DNA of 64,000 bases, from contig JBFXAN010000008.1 in assembly GCA_050184225.1 (NCBI GenBank), positions 4,676 through 68,675 of the forward strand, given 5' to 3'. Source of the stretch: JBFXAN01 sp050184225 (GTDB lineage Bacteria; Chloroflexota; Dehalococcoidia; CAUJGQ01). Each line of letters starts with the position of its first letter. Positions within the stretch are counted from its first letter, which is position 1. Of this stretch, positions 16,199 to 24,934 are shown one piece after another. Below the pieces are notes generated by a model. That model was not told the origin of the DNA. It saw nothing but the letters and a program-made list of their open reading frames with translations, and did no database searches. Position numbers and translations under genes: made by a program.

Positions 16199-17410
16199 GT
16201 GATGCCCGACTTGATCTACCTCGACCACGCCGCCACCACGCCGATCGATCCGCGCGTGCTCGATGCGATGCTGCCCTGGCTGAGCGGTCGATTCGGCAAC
16301 CCGTCCGCGCTCTACCGGCTCGGCCGTGACGCGCAGCAGGCGATCGAGACGGCGCGACAGCAGGTCGCCGCCTGCCTGAACGCGCGTCCGTCCGAAATCA
16401 TCTTCACCAGCGGCGGCTCTGAGTCTGCAAACGCCGCCGTTCGCGGCCTGCTCCTTGCGGCACAACTCGCCCGCACTGCCAACCACATCGTCACCACGAC
16501 CATCGAGCACCACGCCGTCCTCCATACGTGTGAGTACCTGGAGCGATTCGGCGTCGAGGTGACCTATGTGCCGCCGGACGATGAGGGCCGGATCAGCGCC
16601 GAGAGCATCATCCAGTCGGTTCGACCCGACACCGGCATCGTCAGCCTGATGCTCGCCAACAACGAGGTGGGGACGCTCCAACCCGTGGCCGAGGTGGCGC
16701 GGTTGGTTCAGGAGCGGGGCCGGTCGCTCGGACGGCGCATCCCCGTCTATACCGATGCGGTCCAGGCGCCCGGCTGGCTGTCACTGGACGTCCGTGCCCT
16801 CGGCGTCGACGCGCTCAGCCTCTCCGCCCACAAGTTTGGCGGACCCAAGGGCGCGGGCGTGCTCTATCTACGACGGGGTATCCCATTTCTCGCGCAACAG
16901 ACCGGCGGCGGGCAGGAGCGTCAGCGCCGCGCCGGCACCGAGAATGTCGCCGGGATCGTCGGGACCGGCCTCGCGCTTCATATCGCCGAGGCCGCACGTG
17001 AGGAGGCGTCTCCCCGGGTGCGCGTGCTCCGTGATCAGCTTGAGGCGTCAATCCTCGCGCGTGTGCCGCGGACCTCGCGCAACGGCCATCCAACGGCACG
17101 GCTGCCGAACAACGTCAACATCGCCTTCCACGGCGTGAAAGGCGATGTGTTGGTTGAAGAATTGGACCGGCTCGACCTCGCCGCCTCAGCCGGGAGTGCC
17201 TGCGCGACGATGACGTGGGAGCCTTCGCATGTGCTGATGGCGATGGGACAGACGCAAGAACAGGCCGCATCGGCAGTCCGGTTCTCGCTTGGCCCCGAGC
17301 ATACCAGCACTACCCTTCATGACGCCGTCGAGCGCATCGAGCGCGCCGTCCGCGTCGTTCGGGCAAACGCCGGCATGGCGCCAAGTATGGCACTGCCGGG
17401 AGCGACCTAG
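16199..17410 (+). CDS. Cysteine desulfurase (NifS/IscS family)
   Basis: A 403-residue PLP enzyme that removes sulphur from cysteine for iron-sulphur cluster or thiolation pathways. Motifs: YLDHAATTPIDPRVL at the start, TSGGSESANAAVRG, TTIEHHAVLHTCEYLE, PLP lysine in LSAHKFGGPKGAGVLYLRRG (about residue 212), GTENVAGIVGTGLALH, and the active cysteine in SAGSACATMTWEPSHVL (about 335). Group I features fit IscS/NifS. The start is GTG 16199 or the adjacent ATG 16202. No iscU or mnmA follows, so the partner is elsewhere. Confidence 0.93.
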   Translation: MMPDLIYLDHAATTPIDPRVLDAMLPWLSGRFGNPSALYRLGRDAQQAIETARQQVAACLNARPSEIIFTSGGSESANAAVRGLLLAAQLARTANHIVTTTIEHHAVLHTCEYLERFGVEVTYVPPDDEGRISAESIIQSVRPDTGIVSLMLANNEVGTLQPVAEVARLVQERGRSLGRRIPVYTDAVQAPGWLSLDVRALGVDALSLSAHKFGGPKGAGVLYLRRGIPFLAQQTGGGQERQRRAGTENVAGIVGTGLALHIAEAAREEASPRVRVLRDQLEASILARVPRTSRNGHPTARLPNNVNIAFHGVKGDVLVEELDRLDLAASAGSACATMTWEPSHVLMAMGQTQEQAASAVRFSLGPEHTSTTLHDAVERIERAVRVVRANAGMAPSMALPGAT

Positions 17411-17440
17411 ATCCGTTTTCAGAGCACCACGTTCAAGGTA

Positions 17441-17728
17441 CTATCCGTCGACACCGGCCTCGTCGGGAGTGCACGCTCGTCGCGGATCGAAGAACCGGCA
17501 ATTGAGGCAAAACTCCTCGGTGCCGTCGAATCGGTCCGCCATCGTCGAGTGCGCGCAATTAACCTCCCAGCCAATCTGGCGGATGGTACCCCGAAAGTAG
17601 CTGGTCCACAGCGGAACGATCCTGGCCTGGCGACAGTCAAACTCGCGCCGTAGCTCAGTCAGATCCTGCTGTAGCTCCTCGTCCTTCGGAATAGTCGGAT
17701 GGTGTTGAGGAAGTCGTGCGCGAGTCAT
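17441..17728 (-). CDS. Small conserved-looking protein with a CxxC motif
   Basis: A 95-residue reading frame from ATG 17728. It has an N-terminal TRARLPQHHPTIPKDEELQQ segment, a central ELRREFDCRQARIVPLWTSY, and a C-terminal FCLNCRFFDPRRACTPDE that could bind a metal through its cysteines. The mixed composition, with aromatic and Cys clusters and no repeats, argues that it is real. No clear ribosome site is seen, and a longer in-frame start at 17788 is possible. It converges with the cysteine desulfurase gene and diverges from the histidine kinase. Function unknown. Confidence 0.6.
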   Translation of the reverse strand: MTRARLPQHHPTIPKDEELQQDLTELRREFDCRQARIVPLWTSYFRGTIRQIGWEVNCAHSTMADRFDGTEEFCLNCRFFDPRRACTPDEAGVDG

Positions 17729-18043
17729 GCGTTTACATAAGCAGCTTAGCACATGTGAAGCTGCGCGCCAACCCTCTTCAGACCCCATTGTGAAACGATT
17801 CTTCACTGCAAGATCCCTGTTATACCGCGTTGCTTTGCTCACTCGTATGCTGGCGATCCGACTAGACATATGTTGGAAGATAGGTTGGCCCGAAGAAGGC
17901 GGCTCTCCACACAACGTCCCACCGCCGGCCCGGGAGCGCGGCCACCCTGGCCGCCGTAGATATGATGTGTCAGCGGCCAGGATGGTCGCACTCCCGAGTT
18001 TTCCCCATCGCTCATCTGCCCTTGGTGTGTCACGCTGTAGTGC
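17729..18043. other. Intergenic region between divergent genes (315 bp)
   Basis: The region is less GC-rich than its surroundings and should hold the promoters of the small minus-strand gene and the plus-strand histidine kinase. No clear -35/-10 pair, dyad or RNA structure stood out. Reading frames through it lack protein-like composition. Confidence 0.45.
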
Positions 18044-19831
18044 ATGGATCGACAGAGCAACGAAACAGGAGAGCTCGCCGCGCTCCTCGACGTGGCTCGC
18101 AGCGTCGCGTCCACTCTCGAGCTCGAACCGCTGCTCAACATCATCCTCGATCAGCTGAAGCGGATCGCCGATTACTCCGGCGCCGGCATCGCTATCAGCG
18201 ATGGCGACGAACTCCGCTTTGTCGAGTCGCGCGGCGCCACCGCCCAACTGCGCGAGCCGGAGGTTGTCGGCGTGCGGTTTACTCCCTCTCGCGCGGCGCC
18301 GATCTGGGACCCACTGGTCCGGCACGAACCGTTTATCATCGACGACGTTCGCGGCGACAGCGACCTCGCCCGCGCCTTTCGTGTTGTCGTTGGACCGTAC
18401 CTCGAGTCGCCGGGCATACGCTATATCCGCTCCTTTCTTGGTGTCCCGCTCGTTCATCGCGACAAACTGATCGGCCTGCTCACGCTCTCCGGCGATCGAC
18501 CCGGCATGTACACGTACCGTCACGCCCGATTGGCGATGGCGATCGCCACCCACGCCGCCGCCGCGATCGAAAACGCCCGTCTCTATGAAGAAGCCCGCGC
18601 CGCCCAGTCCGGCTTCGCCCGTCAGATCGAGCGGCTGATGGTGCTCGGCGGTATCACCCAGCAGCTGCTCGCCGCGACCGATCTGGACACCGTTCTCACC
18701 GTCGTCGTCGAGTCGGCGCTCCGGCTCTCCGAAACGAGCGGCGCCGCCGTCGCCCTGATCGATGACGACGGTGACACGATCACGCTCGCCGCCAGCGCGG
18801 GAGAGCCGCGCGACTACTTCGAGCGATACACCAATTCGCGCATTGACGACGAGTTCCTCGCCGGCACCGGCACCGGCCGGTCCCTTGTTCAACGTGCGGC
18901 CTTCGTCGTCGAGGATTATGCAACGTGGGGTGAACCGGAAACCCGCCACATCGGCCAGGCTGCCGCGCTCTCACAGCAGATTCGCGGCTTTGTCGCCGCG
19001 CCGCTCCTCGTCGACGGCATCCCGATCGGCGTGCTCCGCGTCCACGACACCGCGCCCCGTGCCTGGGCCGGAGAAGATGTTGCCCTGATCCAGGCCCTCG
19101 CCGACCAGGCGGCACTCGCGATCGAACACGCCCGCCTCCTCCGCCGCGGTCAAGAGGCGGCTGTCCTCGAGGAGCGCGCCCGGCTGGCACGCGACCTGCA
19201 TGATTCCGTCACGCAATCGGTCTTTAGCATCGGCATGCTCGCCCAAGCAGCACGCATGCAGCACACCCGCGCGCCGGAACGCCTCGCTCCCACGCTCGAT
19301 CGGATCAGCGCCCTCGCTCAGGAAGCGTTGATCGAGATGCGCTCGCTCCTCTTCGAACTGCAACCAGCCGCCCTCACCGAGCAAGGTCTCGCCAGCGCGA
19401 TCGAGCGCCTCGTCACCGCCATGCGCCTCCGCGGCGACCTCGCCATCACCTTTACCGCCGAATCGGACATCCGCCTCCACCCAGATACGGAACTGGCCCT
19501 CTTTCGCATCGCCCAGGAGTCACTTGCCAATGTGATCAAGCACGCCCGCGCCAACGAGGTAACCATCTCCATCACCACGCCCGGCAATCGGCTGATCCTC
19601 AATGTCTTCGACAACGGTGTCGGCTTCGATCCCACCACACCGATCACGGCATCGCCCGATGGCATTCGCGGCGGCATGGGACTCCGCTCGATGCGCGAGC
19701 GCGCGGTGAAGGCTGGTATTGCGCTGGACATACGGAGCGCTCCCGGTACAGGTTCCACGGTCGAAGCAATTGTCGATCTCTACTCTCAATCATCGCTCAC
19801 GGGCGAACGCGCTCCGTCAATCACCAATTAG
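18044..19831 (+). CDS. GAF-GAF sensor histidine kinase (NarL-type, HisKA_3)
   Basis: A 595-residue cytoplasmic sensor kinase. Two GAF domains are seen (about residues 10-180 and 205-355), the first containing IRYIRSFLGVPLVHRDKLIGLL and the second RGFVAAPLLVDGIPIGVLRV. A HisKA_3 dimerisation domain follows, with phospho-acceptor His386 in RLARDLHDSVTQSVFSIG, and then HATPase (ALFRIAQESLANVIKHARA, NVFDNGVGFD, GGMGLRSMRERA). There are no transmembrane segments. The cognate NarL-type response regulator is not adjacent, so the kinase is an orphan here. The two GAF domains suggest sensing of a small molecule or redox state. Confidence 0.92.
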   Translation: MDRQSNETGELAALLDVARSVASTLELEPLLNIILDQLKRIADYSGAGIAISDGDELRFVESRGATAQLREPEVVGVRFTPSRAAPIWDPLVRHEPFIIDDVRGDSDLARAFRVVVGPYLESPGIRYIRSFLGVPLVHRDKLIGLLTLSGDRPGMYTYRHARLAMAIATHAAAAIENARLYEEARAAQSGFARQIERLMVLGGITQQLLAATDLDTVLTVVVESALRLSETSGAAVALIDDDGDTITLAASAGEPRDYFERYTNSRIDDEFLAGTGTGRSLVQRAAFVVEDYATWGEPETRHIGQAAALSQQIRGFVAAPLLVDGIPIGVLRVHDTAPRAWAGEDVALIQALADQAALAIEHARLLRRGQEAAVLEERARLARDLHDSVTQSVFSIGMLAQAARMQHTRAPERLAPTLDRISALAQEALIEMRSLLFELQPAALTEQGLASAIERLVTAMRLRGDLAITFTAESDIRLHPDTELALFRIAQESLANVIKHARANEVTISITTPGNRLILNVFDNGVGFDPTTPITASPDGIRGGMGLRSMRERAVKAGIALDIRSAPGTGSTVEAIVDLYSQSSLTGERAPSITN

Positions 19832-20001
19832 CGCCACTCACCTAGGACAGGTGGAACTCTCACCGCACCGTGCGCATGCACCTGCTAGTCTGCCACCACT
19901 CCCTTCCCCGAAACGACCCGACATCGTGGAGCGAACCGAATTGGAGATGGCGACCGGCCCGGCAGTATCGTGATGTACGACTTCAGCAAGGAGTATGAGG
20001 A

Positions 20002-20823
20002 GTGTCAGATCAGCTTGAAAAAGCCGCCCGATTCCGTGCGTTGCACGAGGGGCCACGCGCCTTTGTCATTCCCAACCCGTGGGATGCCGGCTCCGCCCGT
20101 ATTTTGGCCGGGCTGGGATTCCAAGCCCTGGCGACCTCAAGCAGCGCATCCGCGGGCGTGCTTGGGCGCCGCGACGGTCAGGTCACGCGCGAGGAGGCGC
20201 TGTCAATGGCCCGTGCGATCGTCGAGGCTACCGATCTTCCCGTCTCCGCCGACCTCGAAAAGGGGTTCGGCGACTCCCCGGATGTGGTCGCGGAGACGGT
20301 CCGCCTCGCTGCCGGCGTCGGTCTGGTGGGGTGCTCGATCGAGGATGCCACCGGCGACCCCAACCGGCCGCTCTACGACATCGACATCGCGACCAAGCGG
20401 ATCGAGGCGGCCGTTGCCGCTGCCCGCTCGCTTCCGTTCCCGTTCACCCTGACCGCCCGCGCCGAGAACTACGTCCGCGGCAACCCCAACCTTGACGACA
20501 CGATCGCGCGATTGCGCGCGTTCGAGGCGGCCGGCGCTGATGTACTCTTTGCTCCCGGCCTCCCTGACCTTGAGTCGGTGCGTGCCGTCTGCGCAGCTGT
20601 ATCGCGGCCGTTCAACTTCATGGCCGGTGCCCGCGGCCGGTCCTTTACCGTGGCCGAGCTCGCCGCCGCGGGCGTCCGCAGGATCAGCCTCGCCGGATCG
20701 CTCTACCGTGCCGCCATGAGCGGACTGCTCGCCGCTGCCCGCGAGGTGAAGGACCGCGGCACCTTCGACTACCTCGACCACGCCGTGACAACTCCGGAGG
20801 TGTACGAGTTCATGCGCGCCTGA
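20002..20823 (+). CDS. Isocitrate lyase/PEP mutase-family protein
   Basis: A 273-residue TIM-barrel protein of the PEP mutase/isocitrate lyase superfamily. Visible segments: FRALHEGPRAFVIPNPWDAG, LATSSSASAGVLGRRDG, LPVSADLEKGFGDSPD (metal-binding acidic segment) and VGCSIEDATGDP. The KKCGH catalytic Cys signature of true isocitrate and methylisocitrate lyases is absent, so a carboxyvinyl-phosphonate mutase-like or oxaloacetate/2-methylmalate lyase role is more likely. The GTG start at 20002 is supported by AAGGAG eight bases upstream. It stands alone between the histidine kinase and the large regulator. Confidence 0.85.
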   Translation: MSDQLEKAARFRALHEGPRAFVIPNPWDAGSARILAGLGFQALATSSSASAGVLGRRDGQVTREEALSMARAIVEATDLPVSADLEKGFGDSPDVVAETVRLAAGVGLVGCSIEDATGDPNRPLYDIDIATKRIEAAVAAARSLPFPFTLTARAENYVRGNPNLDDTIARLRAFEAAGADVLFAPGLPDLESVRAVCAAVSRPFNFMAGARGRSFTVAELAAAGVRRISLAGSLYRAAMSGLLAAAREVKDRGTFDYLDHAVTTPEVYEFMRA

Positions 20824-21161
20824 CGTTTGGCCCTCGGCGGCGGGTTTGCCGCCGCAGATATCCGGCTCTGGACGCTTCCGGAGAGTGATGCAGCTTCCCA
20901 CGTCGGAGCGGTTGGATGACAGCCTCGCCGACGTGCGGCTCTTTGCCACCAATGATCGGATGAACCCGTCGAGCGTGACAGCGTCGGTGAGGGACCAGGC
21001 GTCGGGCTTGGGGAGCGTGCGGTAACGGCGCCGTCCGCCCGGGTGCCAAAGACGGGCGTTTGTGAGACGATCGCGGCCATGGCCCGGCGCGGACGCGGTG
21101 CCGGCCGGTGCTATACTCTCACCGCCCAGGCAGAGGGCATCCGGATGGAGCGTGTGACGCG
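20824..21161. other. Intergenic region before the LuxR-type regulator (338 bp)
   Basis: No gene, repeat or RNA structure was recognised. Short reading frames on the minus strand have low-complexity Arg/Pro composition. The ribosome site of the downstream regulator is weak, the nearest GGAG being about 13 bases before its ATG. Confidence 0.45.
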
Positions 21162-23822
21162 ATGGTCAGCGAGCCGGCTCAGCCCGCCCCCGTTACCGTC
21201 CTTCGGGCACCCCCGCTGCGCCTGCACAACCTGTCCGTGCCGCCGGACGCACTGATCGGGCGGGAGGGGGATCTGGTAGCGGCGCGGGCCCTCATCGCGC
21301 GTCCTGACGTCCGCCTGGTCACCTTCACCGGCACCGGGGGCACCGGCAAGACCCGGCTGGCGCTGGCACTCGCCGCCGACCTGGCCGCTACGTTCGAGGA
21401 GGGCGTGTGCTTCGTGCCGCTGGCCGCCGTCACCGACCCTGGCCTCGTCGCCCGCGCCATCGCCCAGGCGCTCGACGTGCGCGAGAGCCAGCGGGTGCCG
21501 TTGGTGGAGGCGCTGACCGCCGCGCTGCAGTCCCGCCATCTCTTGTTGGTGCTCGACAACTTCGAGCAGGTGATCGATGCGGCCCCGCTGGCGGCCGATC
21601 TGCTGGCCAACTGCCCCGACCTCAAGGTGCTCGTGACCAGCCGTGCCCCCCTGCGCGTGCGCGGCGAGCACGAGTTTCCGACGCCGCCGCTGGGCGTGCC
21701 CCACGCGGAGCGAACCGCAACCGTTGAGACGTTGAGCGAGAGTGCGTCGGTACGGCTGTTCGTGGCGCGGGCACGGGCGGCGCGCCCGGATTTCGCCCTC
21801 ACCGACGAGAACGCCGTGGCGGTGGCCGAGGTGTGCCGGCAGCTGGACGGGCTGCCGTTGGCGCTGGAGCTGGCGGCGGCGCGGGTGAAAGTGCTCACTC
21901 CCCAAGCGATGGTGCCGCGCCTGGAGCGCCGCCTGACCCTGCTCACCGGCGGCGGCCGCGACCTGCCCGCCCGCCAACAGACCCTGCGCGCCACGCTGGA
22001 CTGGAGCTACAACCTGCTCGCGGAGCGGGAACGGGTCGTCCTGCGGCGGCTGTCCGTTTTTGCGGGCGGCTGGGCGCTGGCCACGGCGGAGGCGGTGTGC
22101 GCGGGGGACGGCATCGAGGGGGCCGATGTTCTGGACGGGCTCGCCGCTCTCGTCGATCACTCGCTCGCCGTAGCGGAGGAGCGGGACGGCGAGGCGCGCT
22201 ATCGGATGCTGGAAACCGTGCGCGCGTACGCCGCGAAGCGCCTGGCGGAGAGCGGCGAAGGCGAGCGCGTGCGTGAGCGACACGCCGCCGCGTTCCTCGA
22301 GTTCGCCGAGACCGCCGACGACTGGAGCTCTCCTCGGGGGCGCGAGTTGTGGCGGCGTCTGACGGCGGAGTACGACAATATCCGGGCCGCGCTTACCTGG
22401 TGTGGCGCCGTGGGCCGGGACGGCTGGGGGCTGCGGCTCGCCGCCGCCCTGTACTTCTCCTGGCTCACGAACGGGCTCTTCGCCGAAGGACGAGGCTGGC
22501 TGGACGACGCGCTGGCACGCGCCACCGCTGCCAATGCGGATGAGCGGGCCGCGGCGGCGCGTCCATTGGCGCTCTGTGGGGTGGGCGCGCTGGCCAGCCT
22601 GCTGTTGGATTACCACGCGGCGCGCGCCGCGCTCGAGGCCGCGCTGCCGCTGGCAGAGGCGCTCCCGCCGGGTGCGGCGCCCTCCGCCGGCCGTTCGATC
22701 GCCATGACGTGCTTCTTTCTGGGCGTCGTGGAGTTCGACGTGGGCGACAGCGCCCGTGCCCGTGCGTTGTTCGCCCGCAGTGTCGCCGTCGCCCGTGAGG
22801 GCCGCCACCACTGGTGGCACGCCACGGTGCTGGCCTACCTGGGCGACGCGACCCTCGACACGGACCCGGCGGCCGCCCGCTCGCTCTACGAGGAGAACCT
22901 GGCGCTGTGCCGGGCGTGGGGCGTTCCGGATATGTCGACCTTCGCCCTGGAGGGCCTTTCCCGCCTGGCGCTGGCAGAGGGCGATCTGGACGTTGCCTGC
23001 GCCCGTGCCGAAGAAGCCCTCGCGATCCGCCGGTCGGTCGGCGGCCGGCCGAGCCTGGAGATGTCAATCGCCACGCTCGCCGAGGCGCTGACCTGCGCCG
23101 GCCAGCACGAGCGCGCGGTGGCGCTCGCCGAGGAGTGCCTGGCGGTCAGCCGGTCGGTCAGCGACACGGAAACCGCGGCCCGGGCGCTGGTGCTGCTCGG
23201 CCACGCGGCGCGGGCGCGCGGCGATGCCGTCACCGCCGTGGCATGGTTTGCGGAGAGCCTGCGCCGGGCGGTCGAGACCGGCCACCCCCGGCGACTGGCG
23301 GCGGCGCTGACGAGTTTGGCAGAGACCGCGATCTCGGTGGGCGATCCCGAACGGGGGGTCAGCCTGCTTGGCGCCGCTGCAGCCCTTCTGGACGCCCACG
23401 GTGCACGCCTCGACCCGGCGGACCAGCGGCATTGCAACCGGGCTGCGGCCGCCGCCCGCGGCGCGCTCGGCGACGGCGCCTTCGACCGCGCCCTGGCGGC
23501 CGGTCGCGCCGTCACGCCGGAGGCCGCCGTCGCCGGGGCGCTGGCCCTGGAGGCGGACCTGCCGCCATCGACCGACGGGATTCGCAATGATGCGTCGCGG
23601 GCGGTGGGTTTGCCCGGTGGACTGACGGCGCGCGAGGTCGAGGTCGTGCGCCTGATCGCCGCCGGCCGGAGCAACGCCGACATCGCGGATGAGTTGGTGC
23701 TCAGCATCCGCACGGTAGAGCGCCATATCTCCACCATCTACGGCAAGCTCGGTGTCCACGGCGGCGCGGCGCGTGCTGTCGTCGTCAACTACGCCCTCAC
23801 ACATCACCTCCGCGACGCCTAA
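21162..23822 (+). CDS. NB-ARC ATPase with C-terminal LuxR helix-turn-helix (large transcriptional regulator)
   Basis: An 886-residue regulator. The N-terminal NTPase has Walker A TFTGTGGTGKTRLALALAA, Walker B-like HLLLVLDNFEQVIDAA, then a sensor-like LVTSRAPLRVRGE and DGLPLALELAAARVK (GxP motif). The middle third is helical repeat (TPR-like) sequence rich in Ala/Leu/Glu. The C-terminus carries a LuxR/GerE helix-turn-helix (LTAREVEVVRLIAAGRSNAD, then IRTVERHISTIYGKLGVH). This arrangement is typical of AfsR/LAL-like STAND regulators. The gene uses CTG/GTG/GCG-ending codons more than its neighbours, which hints at transfer, and no target gene is adjacent. ATG 21162 is chosen because homology begins soon after. 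Confidence 0.92.
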   Translation: MVSEPAQPAPVTVLRAPPLRLHNLSVPPDALIGREGDLVAARALIARPDVRLVTFTGTGGTGKTRLALALAADLAATFEEGVCFVPLAAVTDPGLVARAIAQALDVRESQRVPLVEALTAALQSRHLLLVLDNFEQVIDAAPLAADLLANCPDLKVLVTSRAPLRVRGEHEFPTPPLGVPHAERTATVETLSESASVRLFVARARAARPDFALTDENAVAVAEVCRQLDGLPLALELAAARVKVLTPQAMVPRLERRLTLLTGGGRDLPARQQTLRATLDWSYNLLAERERVVLRRLSVFAGGWALATAEAVCAGDGIEGADVLDGLAALVDHSLAVAEERDGEARYRMLETVRAYAAKRLAESGEGERVRERHAAAFLEFAETADDWSSPRGRELWRRLTAEYDNIRAALTWCGAVGRDGWGLRLAAALYFSWLTNGLFAEGRGWLDDALARATAANADERAAAARPLALCGVGALASLLLDYHAARAALEAALPLAEALPPGAAPSAGRSIAMTCFFLGVVEFDVGDSARARALFARSVAVAREGRHHWWHATVLAYLGDATLDTDPAAARSLYEENLALCRAWGVPDMSTFALEGLSRLALAEGDLDVACARAEEALAIRRSVGGRPSLEMSIATLAEALTCAGQHERAVALAEECLAVSRSVSDTETAARALVLLGHAARARGDAVTAVAWFAESLRRAVETGHPRRLAAALTSLAETAISVGDPERGVSLLGAAAALLDAHGARLDPADQRHCNRAAAAARGALGDGAFDRALAAGRAVTPEAAVAGALALEADLPPSTDGIRNDASRAVGLPGGLTAREVEVVRLIAAGRSNADIADELVLSIRTVERHISTIYGKLGVHGGAARAVVVNYALTHHLRDA

Positions 23823-24072
23823 CCCCCAACGTACCCCCTCCCCTGCTCCGATGCGCAGCCCTTGCACCTCGATCGACACGTAGAACCCGCGCGTGGCTAA
23901 TTACGTGTGCCCCATCGATGACTTGCGTGCCGGCACGGACGGACGCCGAGTGTTGGTCCCTCATCCTCTGTCTTGCCGGGTGATTCGCCGGATGCGGGCG
24001 GCTCACCTACCCGCACCCGGCGGACCTCGGTCATCCGACCGAGCAACCGGCAGAGACGGAGGAGAAACAATC

Positions 24073-24519
24073 ATGGACACGCGACTCATGGAGCAGCCGG
24101 AGCAGACTGAATGCACGGCGACTGGGCCCGGCGTGTGGACGATCGCCGGCCTGTTGCTCGCCCTGGTTCTGCTGGCCGGCATCGGGATCCAACGCTTCCT
24201 CCAGGATCGTGACGGTTACAAGCCGGCGGTTCCGCCGGTTATGGCCATGTCCGTACCGCGGATGGCAACGGCCGGAGCGGTGGAAGTCCTGACGGTTTAC
24301 GTGGTGGGCTCGGAGGAGCACGCGGCCTCCGTGCAAGTGGCCCAGGAGGAGGCGAACAGCATCCGCCACGCGGAGGGTGAGCCGCCACTGCGGTATGTCG
24401 TGGTCGTCGTGAGTCCGGCCAATGCGGAAGCGGTGTTGGCGGCGATCTGGGACGATGCTCGGATGGAGGGGGCCGACGGAATTTCCCTGCAGGTAGTCGA
24501 CCTTCGTGTGGCCTCGTAG
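24073..24519 (+). CDS. Single-pass membrane protein of unknown function
   Basis: A 148-residue protein from ATG 24073 behind a good GGAGG site. Residues about 20-42 (VWTIAGLLLALVLLAGIGI) form one transmembrane helix after a short cytoplasmic N-terminus, and the rest is an outer or periplasm-like soluble domain. That domain includes VLTVYVVGSEEHAASVQVAQ and LRYVVVVVSPANAEAVLAAI, a strand-helix-strand pattern with repeats of hydrophobic strands that may be a small alpha/beta fold. It lies between the LuxR regulator and the groEL region on the same strand. Function unknown. Confidence 0.75.
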   Translation: MDTRLMEQPEQTECTATGPGVWTIAGLLLALVLLAGIGIQRFLQDRDGYKPAVPPVMAMSVPRMATAGAVEVLTVYVVGSEEHAASVQVAQEEANSIRHAEGEPPLRYVVVVVSPANAEAVLAAIWDDARMEGADGISLQVVDLRVAS

Positions 24520-24850
24520 CCAGCCCTGATCCACTCCTCGAACATCGCCTCCGTATGGAGTGCCGTTCGTCTATTGACTGTTCGCACATGTGTTCCATAG
24601 GCTGCCTCGGTGGACCTAGGCCATTGCCTCGTGCCGGTAGCATCCGTCTTGGTTCGATGCCGTGAGCCGAGCAACAGAGAGACAGAGGAAAGACAACCGA
24701 GCAAAACAATCTACCCAATGGGCTGCCGGCGAATCTACGCTGAGGAAACAACCAGTGCAGACAGATTCGAAAGCGCAATCCGGAAAGAATTCAAACTTAA
24801 TCAAACCTCGGCCCGGTCGATTCCGGCCCCACGGCCGTCGCCCGACCATA
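24520..24850. other. Non-coding A-rich stretch upstream of groEL
   Basis: A 330-bp stretch without a convincing gene. From about 24660 to 24810 the plus strand is markedly A-rich and below the window's usual GC, unlike the surrounding DNA. The only frames are short and have Arg/Lys/Gln-rich composition. It may be part of the groEL upstream region or a relic of an unrelated insertion. No transposase remnant was recognised. Confidence 0.4.
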
Positions 24851-24851
24851 C

Positions 24852-24880
24852 TTGACATCAGTCTACGCGCCCGGTACGTT
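24852..24880 (+). promoter_or_regulatory. Sigma-A-like promoter of groEL
   Basis: TTGACA at 24852-24857 is followed, after exactly 17 bases, by TACGTT at 24875-24880. The -10 hexamer overlaps the first arm of the CIRCE element, so a bound HrcA dimer would block RNA polymerase directly. Confidence 0.75.
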
Positions 24881-24905
24881 AGCACTCAGGCAGTAAGAGT
24901 GCTAA
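24879..24905 (+). promoter_or_regulatory. CIRCE operator (HrcA binding site)
   Basis: TTAGCACTC, nine bases, then GAGTGCTAA: a perfect match to the CIRCE inverted repeat. It lies 29 bases upstream of the groEL start, overlapping the promoter, and indicates heat-shock control of groEL through HrcA. hrcA is not in the window. Confidence 0.97.
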
Positions 24906-24934
24906 CACAATCCAAGACCGGAGGATAGCGGACC

